From Mesotaenium endlicherianum (taxonomy: Eukaryota; Streptophyta; Zygnematophyceae; Zygnematales; Mesotaeniaceae): DNA of 29,149 nt. The DNA lies in assembly GCA_009602735.1 (NCBI GenBank), contig WELA01013420.1, positions 312,311-341,459 on the forward strand, in the 5' to 3' direction. The position numbers were made by a program, and so were the translations under genes. Under the pieces are notes generated by a model. It made no database searches. It saw only the letters and a program-made list of their open reading frames with translations, and was not told the DNA's origin. Within the stretch, counting starts at the first letter, position 1; every line of letters begins with the position of its first letter. Below, piece after piece: positions 1 through 15,200 of the stretch.

Positions 1-34
<34 letters not shown>
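1..34. repeat. (TC)n microsatellite
   Basis: Near-perfect TC dinucleotide array at the left edge of the window. It lies in the intron just upstream of the receiver-domain exon and about 40 bases before its acceptor, so it may serve as part of the pyrimidine tract. Its full length is unknown because it is cut by the window edge. Confidence 0.95.
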
Positions 35-36
<2 letters not shown>

Positions 37-74
37 CCCGTGGCCCACATGCCCTTTTCCCGTTGCGGCCACAG

Positions 75-263
75 GGAACCCGCGAGAGGTGCTTGGAGGT
101 GGGCATGGACGGGTACATCTCCAAGCCCATCCAGGAGGACCACCTGCGCCAGACCGTCATCAAGTCCCTCGCCAAGCACTCGAAGCTGCAGGCGCCCCCC
201 CCCCCCAAGGAGGACGAGGCCGCCCCCGCTGCCCCCGCCCCCGCCGCCGTCTCCTCCTCGTAG
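75..263 (+). CDS. C-terminal exon of a response-regulator receiver domain (probable hybrid histidine kinase), partial
   Basis: This is a terminal exon of 62 codons plus a TAG stop at 261-263. It follows a CCACAG acceptor (AG at 73-74) and is read in phase 0. The peptide starts GTRERCLEVGMDGYISKPI, which matches the last part of a CheY-like receiver domain: the G(M/A)DGY turn followed by the SKPI motif whose lysine is the conserved beta-5 lysine of the phosphorylation site. Helix 5 (EDHLRQTVIKSL) follows. The phospho-acceptor aspartate and any kinase domain lie in exons before the window. The form RERCLEVGMDGYISKPI is typical of receivers at the C-terminus of hybrid histidine kinases, so a phosphorelay sensor is the likely protein (inference). 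After the domain comes a low-complexity tail rich in Pro and Ala ending in serines, with no recognisable function. A stand-alone response regulator is also possible. Confidence 0.78.
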   Translation, partial: GTRERCLEVGMDGYISKPIQEDHLRQTVIKSLAKHSKLQAPPPPKEDEAAPAAPAPAAVSSS

Positions 264-2207
264 GCCATTGTGCGCGCGCCAGTGCAACGCCTCGTTGTAT
301 CTTTACTTGTAGAGCTAGCCAGGATTAGGCTGAGAGGGTAGGATGTGTCTTCAGCGGTTGTTACAATCGGGTTAGGGGTTGGACTACGACCACATTAGGG
401 GCCAGACTAGGGGCCAGGTTAAGGGCCGGGTAGGGGCTTTTATGGCAACAGACGTGTGGACCAAGTGTGGCCAGCTAGGTCTCCATTCTAGTGGGTCTGC
501 TTTGCGATGTGCCAGCTATACAGGGGCATAGCTGGAATGCCGTAGAATTGAAGAGTCGTGTTGGGTTTGAGGTGATGTACATGGTCTCTCCCACTAGTAA
601 TTCGAGCGACCATTGGTTATGCTATATGCGGGGCAGATGGGCGTGGGAGCTCCCTTTGGAAGGAGCCTTTAGGTTAGATGTGATAGTGAGTACATATATA
701 TATATATATACATATATATTAATAATCGTAACTTATGGTATGCAGGATATGTCTCGTACGTCATAGGCAGGCCTGTTAGAAAAACCAGGAGCTTAGAAGC
801 CGCCTCACGTTCTCTCCTATGGGCAAAGAGGCACAGCTCGTGTCCCACCATGTGTGGCTGTGCTCTTCTTACCAGGCGCACTTTGCCTTGCTCGTGTACC
901 TTCCCCAACGTCGAAATGACTACCACAAATATGAAGACTCTTTGTCTTTGAAATTCCTTCTGCGTTCAAAATCTTTCGCTTCTGTAGCTTGCTGAGTCAT
1001 TCCATGGTGATTCAGCTCTGCTCTAGGTATCATGTTTGATAAGGAAATGTACCTCAACAATTTTTTGTTCATGTTAACCAAACACAACTCACAACCAGTT
1101 GCTTGACTTCTTACTGGTGTGTGCCTGACCTAATAGACTTGTTGACGTAAGCGTCCTTTATCCTAAATTTTAACAGGCATCAGTTGCCCTCAGACTACTC
1201 TGCAATGCAAACCATCGCATCTACGGGGGGCCAGCCTCATTTTTGCGCTTATATGGTCTGCAGTACATATGAGTCAAGAGCAAATTATAGACTGCATGTA
1301 CGTCAATTTTGAACTCTCGCAGCAGGTTTAGCATGAGTCAGGATGAGGAGCCCAGCAAGCATCATGCAGCCATCTTATGGTCTTCTAAGTCTGAATACTG
1401 TGGAAGTGACGTGGCTTCAAAAATCAGCTTGCCGAGGCAACTGGTGACTTCTTACGGGGCCAGCATGGCAGACCTGCAATGTGCCGATGTGCATCGCGTA
1501 GATGGGTGCATGGTGTCATCAAGGCAGCATGACACACATGACCCTGGGTATGTGGCATCCACTCAGGGCCAACGGCGCACAAGAGATGACAGCAGGCTGA
1601 ATGGAGACGCTGCAAGACCCGAGTAAGACGTGAACAATGCAGCAATGCAGTACGTTGACAAGGGAATGAAGGACAAGGACACGATGCGCGATGCAAGTCG
1701 GGGCCTAGGGCGCTAGCCCCGTGACGAGGAGCTAAGCCCACTAACGCCCTCAACTCGCAGCTCGTCTCTTTCGGACCACACCAATATTTCAAACGTGGAA
1801 AACCACCACCCGCTTACAGACGAGCCACTCTTAACTACCACACAACCACCTCATGACTGTACTCCTCGAATCAGACTATACCTCAAGCACCCACCCAGTG
1901 CCTTATATTGGAACCCTAACTGACTCCTACATGCAAGCGAGTAAGCTCCCCAGCACAAGACCAGCCCGACAGTACCACCAACAGCACCTCTCCCTCCTCA
2001 TTTCCTCTCCCTCCTCTGCCGGCATACAGCAACAGTACTGAGAGCCTCGTCTAGACACACACCCTTCCCTATGGTGTATGATAGGCAGCCGCTCCGTCCA
2101 GCAGCCTTAGCCGTGGGGGCCCTCAAGGGAGTTAAAGGGGCAGCAGAGTCTTGCAGGACCGCACGCGCTTGATGTCTCTTCCTACTCATCTCCTCCACCC
2201 CCGCCTG
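264..2207. other. Convergent intergenic region between the receiver gene and SGF29
   Basis: I find no gene I can support here. The region should hold the 3' UTR of the receiver gene (+) and that of SGF29 (-). Short G-rich repeated phrases built on GGGTTAGG and AGGGGCCAG occur at about 365-440, and a TA array sits near 691-720. A TGTAA element, the polyadenylation signal of many chlorophyte algae, occurs on the - strand at 1814-1818, about 390 bases past the SGF29 stop, and could be its poly(A) signal. Open frames at 1309-1626 (+) and 1424-1792 (-) resemble no family and look like chance. Confidence 0.5.
691..720. repeat. (TA)n microsatellite
   Basis: Alternating TA array interrupted by single C bases. 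It stands out as an AT-only stretch in otherwise mixed intergenic sequence. Confidence 0.9.
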
Positions 2208-6681
<4,474 letters not shown>

Positions 6682-9280
6682 TAGCACATTCTTACAAAGA
6701 CTACTATCACTCTGACAATTATCGAGGCTTCCGATTAAGATGGAAGTCTTTTGGCTTGCTCTTGCAAGTGTGTACATTAAGCGCACATAAGAGAGTCAAG
6801 ACCGACATTCACATGAGATGCTATGCATTTCAGCTGACATCTACGACAACATGATTATTTTTTCTGATTATGGGAGTAAGAGAGCGTCACACATGTTACG
6901 ACCAGTTGCAACCGATTTACTCACCAGTAGTACACTCGTACATTTTAATAGAGCACCATAGAGCACAACGGATCAGGCACCCCTTTTCCACGTGGTATGT
7001 ACCCTGCAAACTCCAGAGTAACCCGACAACAATTAATTGGGGGGAACCTGGGGGCAGATCACACTAAATTCGTCGATTTCTCTGCCCCAACTGTAAGGGT
7101 TTCAGAGAACATCCGAAAACTTTTGGAAGATTTTTGAAAGTATTTTTGTATCAGATAATTACGTGTATCCCATTATGAGTTTCAGAAAAAAAATGCGTAC
7201 AATGAGAAGACTTGAGGCAACATACATGTACAATTATAAGGATTTATAATATTATTTTTGTTTGAGTCGGGTATGATAACATCCAAAATTACAAATAACA
7301 TCTAATTTATCTCAAAGCGAGGGGTCTTCCTTAAAGTACCAACCCTTTTCCCATTGACACCTTTTTGTTTACTTTGGTATTGTCTGAGTTGGGGGGCCAC
7401 TGAAGTGCTTGTAATTAGTAATAGACAATCGTCCCACAAATTTGACGTCGTTTTCAAAGTATTTATCACTCATGTCGTGCGGCTGCCAACAGCTCCCAAC
7501 TATGAAGTGCTACTTCTTTTTATCTCGAGGGGCCACTTACCCAAAAGAATTGAATTTTTTTTGATAGCAATTTGTTTCAATAACTCTTGCTCTTTGTATG
7601 ACATCAATACATGTTTGTTGAATCTTGGTGGCTTGTATCAAAAGGTGTCACAATCCTACGATGCAATCAATTTCTTGGGCATACTCCGATATTGATGGCC
7701 ACATATTTAACACAAAAAGTCATTTATTTATTTTATTTTTTGCGCCCTTAATTAAAAATTGTTACGTAAAAAGAACCAATTGTCTGCAATAGCTTGGGCG
7801 AAGTTTTAACAAGGCGCACTTATTTGATGAGCCTAGGATTTTGACAGATTGACTTGCAAATTTGAAAAACAAAAAAACAAAAAAAACAATATTTGGGCAA
7901 AAGTTGCGACCGTTAGCACCTTATGCCACCAACGATTTATATTTCAGTTAACTTGCGTACGAGTATGGACCAACGTGAACCAGTGCAGACGCTTTTTGTA
8001 ACCATCGAGTTCATTTTGGTTAAATGAGGTAATTGCTTGGATGCAGTCGTAAAAGTGTGAATCGAAATACGTAGAATTCTAACGTTCTTTCACCATTACT
8101 TTAATCATAGACAACAAGAATTTCTCGTACTTTTGCAGAGCAATATGTATTCTTGCAAATCACCGGATTTAACACTAGGTCTACCAGCAAAAGAACCACT
8201 TATGGTTCCAAGTTGCATACTTTTGGAATCTTTTTAAAAAATAAACAGGACAGGTGTTGGTACAAGAGATGATGAGCGTGTACTTTGCGCACTCTAATTA
8301 AGGATAGGCTAAGTTTCTCAAGAAATGTGATAATTTAGGGTGTACATTTGTACCTCACACACGTGTGAAAAGGCGAGACGGAAACAAGTAACTTCTTCGA
8401 GTTTATTAAAGCATGTCTTCCACATTGAGCATAGAGTTTTGATTTTGTGTAGCATTTTCTTATGACTTTTGAATCCAAAGAACTTTATGATTTGTTTTTT
8501 GGTCTTGTATTCTCATAGATATACGCATTTGAGTGCTCGACAACATCATTTTGGTTCAGTGTTGCGATACAAACGAAAAAGTAACTCGAGGTACTTTTAT
8601 TGCGCACCAATTGTACTTATACAAATTCAAACCAACACTTCTTGATTACATTTGGTCGCTCCGCGCGGCGTGTCACACGCGCCGCAACCGGTCAAATTGC
8701 AAAGCGCTACATTCAATGTTTTTTCATGTCACAAAGTTTCGTTGTCTGTATTCTTGGGAGTTGCTCCAAATGATTTTAACACATCATATTTTCATTATTT
8801 GTCTGAGCAGATCAAGTGATAAAATATTCAAATCAAAGTATTTGATTATTAAATAATTACTTTATTGGTAGCCTACTGTGACAAGCTTCACATATAGCAT
8901 TGTAAATGATTTCACCTTGCATATATTAGTAGCAGTACTTTACTGTAAGCTCTAACAAAATATGCACCTCCTGCTATTAAAGTCAATCTGTTCAATATTG
9001 AACTTCCTACACTTATTTCACCATAGACATGCAAAATTTGAAAACTTAAAAATGTCAAAATAATGAGTCTTGCAAATTTCTGCTATATCTTCTTCATTAC
9101 TTAACATTAGTATAATGTAAAGCAATTTAGAATTACAACTCACCATAAATCACAAATGTATTTTTTAACACATTAGTTTATAATCTTTGAGTTAATTATG
9201 GTATCCTCTTAGTACAAAGTGCTTTTGCCACTACTATAAATCTGGTAGAATGTGTATAACATGCGGGTATCTCATTCACA

Positions 9281-9446
9281 CTGTGTGTGTGACTCATATG
9301 AACACCCTGAAGCAAGAATGAAGATTATTAAAGATCTTGAGAGGAAGTTATGGAGATTGGTGTGTGTGTGTGTGACTCGTATGAACATCCTAAAGCATGC
9401 AAGAATGAAGACTATTGAAGATCTTGAGAGGAAGTTATAGAGGTTG
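9281..9446. repeat. Tandem duplication of an ~80-bp unit
   Basis: Two diverged head-to-tail copies, 9281-9360 and 9361-9446. Each has a TG run, then GACTC(A/G)TATGAACA, then GCAAGAATGAAGA and GATCTTGAGAGGAAGTTAT. Differences include a few substitutions and a 4-base insertion in the second copy. The open frame across both copies arises from the repeat. Confidence 0.9.
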
Positions 9447-9863
9447 GGGTGACAGAGTGCACGCATGGAAAAATTATCAAAAAAATGAAAATTCTTGCCT
9501 CAAAGCAAATTCACAGCAAAGCATTATAACTTTCTATATACTCATGCAAATACCATGAATTAAGATGCACAGTGGTCACAAAAGACTATAGAAAAAAAGT
9601 TAATAAGGAATATTGTAATGTACACATAAAACATTATTCAAATATAAAAATAATATATCAACACAAATTTGAGCACTTGGTGCCTTAAAGTAGTCTTCTT
9701 CCTATCTGAATGAACTCAACTATAGCACTCATATTTTTCCACTTCTTTCCCTCCTTATTAGGCATCTACATGGAGAATGCTCCTCCCAATATGGAACATT
9801 CTAAAGCAAGGTACAGCACACAACGCTACGCTGGAGGATGAACAATTGTAATAGAGTCACCTT

Positions 9864-10800
9864 TCAACCAGCCGCACCCTCTGGCCACATCCGAGACTTG
9901 CAAATCTCACAAATAGGCCTTGTGCCATCTAACACCCATTGAAGGAAGTGCCTTGCTATCCACCTTTGCTCCCCTGCCCTTCCTCTATGGCCCAATTGAT
10001 GCTGCCTGTTTCTCGTGAAATTGTAGTTTGTCATGCCTCTCACAAACTCTAGTTTGAAGTTGTTTCTGTTGGTGTTAAGATGTGCCATAACATACAATAT
10101 GAGTACATTTGCAAGAGTCTCATCAAACAACCTCCAATATAATCTGTGCCACCACTTGAAGCTCGCATTCTCCGTCTTGACAGAATAGTTGCGGCGCAAA
10201 CATAGCTTGTCAAAATGGTCAACCGCGCCCTTGTGCTTGTTGTAGTGCAACAGTTTTTTTGGGCACTTCACACAGGTAACAGTGCCAGCTTTTTGCCTAT
10301 TTTTGAACTTCCCTCTCATCCACCCTTGTATCAATAGACATGAAATGCACAACTTTCTTATCTTGCCAAGCAACTGCAAGCTGATGCGAGTGATCACAAG
10401 CTACTGCAATGTTTCTACCATGCTTCACACCTTTTTCTCACCAGACCCTGGTTTTAATTGCAGCAGTTCCTTACGAAAGTTTTGTCTGCCTTGTTGACAA
10501 CCCATTGGCCCAGCTTAGCAAACTTCTCCAAAAGAATAGGAGAATTGAAACCTTGTGTAAGATGAGGCTAGAGCTCTCACCTTCAAGCAGGTTCTCGAGC
10601 ATTTCCAAAAAATAGGCGGTGTTCAAACCAACCTATTTGACCTTGTTGTTTACGTTAAAGTCATAGCGATAGTAAGAGATGTTGTCACAATTAGTCCAAA
10701 ATTATTCCAAACTTGCGATTTTTAATGCATTGTAGACTTTCATTGGACACTGCTTTATTGTTCCTTGTTGGAATGATCCTCTCTGTGAGGTTCACTTGAG
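9864..10800 (-). pseudogene. Decayed piggyBac-type (DDE_Tnp_1_7) transposase
   Basis: Reading the - strand from about 10680 down, piggyBac landmarks appear in order but in different frames. First CDNISYYRYDF (DNF-T/S region), then FLEMLENLLEG, then NFRKELLQLK, then LAVAWQDKKVVHFMSID (the LAVxWxDKKxVxxLS signature), near 10330-10390. After a frameshift near 10298 comes KCPKKLLHYNKHKGAVDHFDKL, the 'YNKxMGGVDxxD' block, followed by KWWHRLYWRLFDETLANVLILY and a C-terminal CEIC pair. In-frame stops and at least one frameshift break it, and the N-terminal part is not recognisable. Known role of the family: cut-and-paste transposition into TTAA sites. This copy should be inactive. I could not find convincing terminal inverted repeats. 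The upstream limit near 10800 is approximate. Confidence 0.78.
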
Positions 10801-12202
10801 GATTAGGGCGCATATGGTGTCTACCCAAAATAAGTGCCATAAACGATCATAGGAATAAGTAGATACTGATTGAGAATACAAACGCTTGGGGCTTCAACTA
10901 CCATTGTATTGATGGTACTGCATGATTTGCATGACCATACCGTCAGACAGGTGCGCCCAAGTGAGTAGTTTGAGTGGCTGAAGTGCCTCAGCAATCTACA
11001 AGTTTGCAAAATATGAGCAGAAGAGTTTTCAAGCTGCTCTCTTTCTTTGCAATTGTCACCATGTATGTGACCATTGACTGGTTTCACATAGTTGTTGAAA
11101 TAAATGCATATCCACACCCAAGCGGGGCCAAGGAGTGGAGCCGGTCACTGTCTCTGGCATTGTTATGTGGCATAGGCCTTGTCTTGCTATAGCCTTTTGG
11201 CCTTTGCCTAGGATCACTCAGTATTGCATGGAAAAGTGAGACAGCTGGTCCTATTCAGTTGCCTTCTTTGGGGCAGTTTATGTCAAGGAACAGGTGGCAA
11301 GAGATCCAAAGCTATTTTCACTTGAGTGACAATACTGGCAGAGATGTGCATGCTAGAAATAGAGGTCAGTCCAACTTTTGGCTGTGTTCTCCTTTGAGTG
11401 ATCTTTTGAAGCATACGTTTCAGTATTGAGGCCTTTGTATGTTTGATCAATGTATAGCATGAGGGTTAAGTGCCTTCAGGACTCCGGGTGAAGTAGCACC
11501 CAAAATTCAACAATTTTGATAGTGACCTGAAAACAAATTATCAACTTTTGAACAGTGAAGTGGCGGCCCAAGATAAAGCCCAATTTTTGACGATATTGAC
11601 CTGAAATCAAAGCTGGGAAACTTCGTGAAAGGATTAAAAATATGTCTAGACCCGGATTTAAAAATCCGGAAAATTAGCGCCAGATTCCCCCCCACTATGC
11701 ATCTAGCAACGTACACTCTCTGTTGGTATACACGCTTGCGTTCCCACATGTGAAATCCCTAGATCACCTTTTTGTGGCGCTGTCGACAGCAACGGCAACG
11801 TGACAGGGGGGTTGGTATATTTTGACTGAGGCATTGCAAACGACCACTGACGACACTGGACGGAACAAATTTTCAAAGCAATCAACGGTTCAAAGTGGTT
11901 CAAAGTACATGTATATGCACTGCAGGCGTCCGTGTGAATGGGGACCGAATCGGCTTGACGCCAAGGTTACGGTTCGGTTCATGTGCATCTTTAGTTGATG
12001 GGGTCTTGACGATTTGGCCCCTTTCAACAAGCGGGAGAGAACGGTTAGGTGGAAGCTCGACATGGCTTTTCTACTGCTTCCCATTCATTCATGGATGTCG
12101 CTGAATGATCGGGGAACATGTGAATAAATCGGTTTTTCATCACTGTTAGTTCGTGACAACTTCTGCATATCAAGTCTGGCTGTTGACTCCTCCATATACA
12201 AA

Positions 12203-15200
12203 ATGGATGACCTTCAGGGTGTGTTGCACGAAGGTTTTGGCTTGAGGCCGCAAGGAAAACGAGCCCCAATGGCAGCTACAAAGAGGAACCCTGCTCAAAG
12301 TGTGAGGACAAACAGGGTAAGTGCAACTAAGAGTGGGAGCTACGGTTCAGACTCCGACTTTTTAGGCGATATGGGAGTGAGGACAGGAAGCATGGGTGGG
12401 TCGGGCCGATCAGGAGGAGGAGACGATATTTTTGGAGGTCTAGGGATGCCAAGTGACTCCCCGCCTTCTTTCTCTTCAAGCGACATGTTTGGAGGGCCCC
12501 CTTTCAGCGCTAGCAAGTCCTCAAATAGCACTGACAACCTTTTTGGCAATACTTATGCTGGGAGGAGTTCGGGTGGTATGTTTGATGAGTTTCTTGGGAA
12601 ACCTAGTTCCTCGAGTAACAGTACGAACGGAGATGATTTTCTTGGCATTGGCGGAAAGAATGTGGCACCTGCTCCAGCAAAGCCAGTGAAGCAGAACTAT
12701 CATACTACTGCTTCTACCTTCGATGACCTACTGGGAGGCTTCGATTCGAATGCAAAGGCGAAGGCTAAAGGAAATACAAATACTACCAGAGACAGGAAGC
12801 CAGATGCCTTTGCTGCTGGGGATGATCTTCTTGGTCTTGGCAAGTATGTCCACTACGTCCTTTTCCCCCGTACAAAAATTGAGCAGATGGTTAATGAAGC
12901 ACACGTTGTACATTGTTGATGGTCGTATTTCTTACTGTCAGTTGTACATCGTCCTTCGGACCTTCGAAAGGTTAATCAAGAAGATTGTCTATGTCTACAG
13001 AATGTGCATGTCTGTAGGATTTCCATGCTCATTGCTTCATACACTCAATGCTTCACTTTACCACCCTATTATCTGCGGTGCCGAAACTGTGATAGCTGCC
13101 ATAATGATGAGGGGAGCAACATATTTTCTTATGCACTTGACGTTTGCTTTGGGACATGTCTAAAGTGCTTGTGTCTGATTAGATATGTCGACAGTGATTG
13201 TGGTCACATGTCTGCTTGTGCATAAAGTATGGGGTGCAGTTGAGGTGTTGATAGTTGACCCCGTTGGACGATGATGTAGGCTACTGGTATATGCATTGGA
13301 CATTCTTGGCCTCCTTCCACCAACATGTTTGAGACGCCGGCACCATCATAATCTGACCCCCTTGCACCAGTGTTATTTGACTTTCTTGCACCAGCATGAA
13401 CTGACCCCCTTGCGTAATAAGTACGGGCTAATGGGTGGATGGGCATGCCCATATTGCAGGTCAAACTCCGCATCATCTTCAAGAAGAAAGGAGAAGGTTG
13501 CACAGGTTGACCCCTTTGGGGATATGGATGGGGACTTACTCAAAGGCAACTCAGCCTCCAAGTTCTCCCCTGACTCTCCTGACCCCTTCTTTATGCCGAC
13601 ATCCTCTTCCGTGAATAGCCCCAGCCCTCCATTGTCCAGTAGCGGGTTTGAGGCGTCAGGGGGGCTTGATGCCTTTGCAAACTTCAGCCAGGCAAATGCT
13701 GGGCCGGCTCCGTATGAGAGAGAACGGAAGGGGGGCGTGTCTAAAGAGCCCGTGTCAGAAAGGCCAGGCAGCAAACTGAACCCTAGCAATGGAGGAGGGG
13801 GTGGAGTCAAGGAGAAGCCAAAGGCTGCATCGGAGGACCGCAACAGCAATGCGAAGGCCGCTGGGCGGAACTTTGATCACCCCAGCAGAAGCAGCTCTGA
13901 GGGGCTCGAAGTGCCCAAGCCCTCCGTTTTGCCCCCCAGAGAAGCCAAGGACCCGAGAAAGTTCCCGGCAGGTGTGGAGGAGCAGTGGCTCACGGTGGAG
14001 GACATCTTACTGACGACTGACCCGATGTCGCGCCCCCCCCCCTCGCGACCCCCGCCTCCCGTAGGAGCCCAGAGGCAGCGCAAGAGCAGCATCCCTCCAG
14101 CCTCGCCCGACAGGCAGCCCAGGAGGCCCCAGCCCCAGCGCAGGGCGGAGCCTGCCTCAGACCCTAAATCTGCATCCAGGCAGGAGTCTTCCCAGGGACC
14201 TAAGCCTGAGCCTGCGGCGGATGCGAGGGACGAGCCCCACGTGCTGCACTCGCCTCCTCGGGCGAGGAGATACTCGCACCCGGCAGCAGAAACGACGCCC
14301 CATGTGCCCGAGCCTGACGTGAGCGAGCTCGAGGAGTTTGGCTCGGGGAGGAGGGGCGGGGGGAGGGCAGACCCCCGGCAGCAGCAGCCCTCGTCCCCTC
14401 CCAAGCCCTCGCCCGACTCCTCCTCCTCGCAGCACGGCAGCGGCGGCGGCGGCGGCGTCGGCCTGGACGACTTTGAGCTCTTTGCTGCCGGGAAGAAGCA
14501 GCACAAGCCCGCCACCCCCGAGCGCGTGCCGGAGCGAGCGCAGGAGAAGGTGCACGAGCACAGGGCCAAGTCGCACTCGCCCCACGCGGCTCCCCCAACG
14601 GAGCTTGGGGACGAGCACTTCAGGAGGAGGGTGAGGCGCCCGTCGCCGGGCGACGCCTCCCACCCGGGGCACCACCAGCAGCAGGGCCCTCCCCCTCCCT
14701 CCCCGCACTCTGCCCCCGAGCCCCAGCCGCCCGCTCCCAGCCACTCGCACCCTCTGCCCCCCCGCCAGGCCTCCAGCGACTACGACACGAGCGACTCTGC
14801 CGCTGCCGCTGCTGCCTCCGCCGCTGCCATGAAGGAGGTCCTCGAGAGGGCTCAGCGCAAGGCTGAGGCCGCCAGGGAGGCGCGCGAGCGCGAGCGCGAG
14901 AAGGAGAAGGCGGCCATGGAGGCCGCTGCCAGAGACGCCGCATCTCGGGCGCAGGCACAGGCGCAGGCGCAGGCACAGGCGCAGGCGCAGGCACAGGCAC
15001 GGGCTCAGGCTGCAGCCAGAAGCAACAACAACAACGGCAGCTCCAAGCAGGCTGGCAGCGGCGGCGGCGGCGGCGGCGGCAACGATGCCACCTATGATTT
15101 TTTCAACCCCCCGCCCCCTGCTCACCAGCGGGCCACCCCTGAGCCTCGCGGCAGATCTGTACGTGACGCCGCTACCCCTCATGTGCGCACATACTGACAA

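Larger units (their letters stand above)
6682..12202. other. AT-rich divergent intergenic region between SGF29 and the auxilin gene
   Basis: Composition drops sharply from the GC-rich flanking genes to AT-rich sequence with poly-A/T runs. The region must contain both promoters, as the flanking genes are read outward. The piggyBac relic and the 9.3-kb tandem duplication are listed separately. Frames at 7354-7695 and 8533-8856 (+) have no recognisable motif and no splice-supported neighbours, so I do not call them. A short perfect inverted repeat, CCGGATTT-AA-AAATCCGG, lies at 11652-11669. A GC-rich imperfect palindrome lies at about 8658-8692. Confidence 0.6.

Noticed and set aside
6870..8856. 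Open frames in the AT-rich region (7354-7695, 8533-8856 and others)
   Set aside because: They show no recognisable motif, no splice-supported neighbours, and composition like the surrounding noncoding DNA.
9252..9440. Small gene with two similar peptide halves
   Set aside because: The similarity comes from the DNA tandem duplication, including a TG run. There is no start context or splice support.
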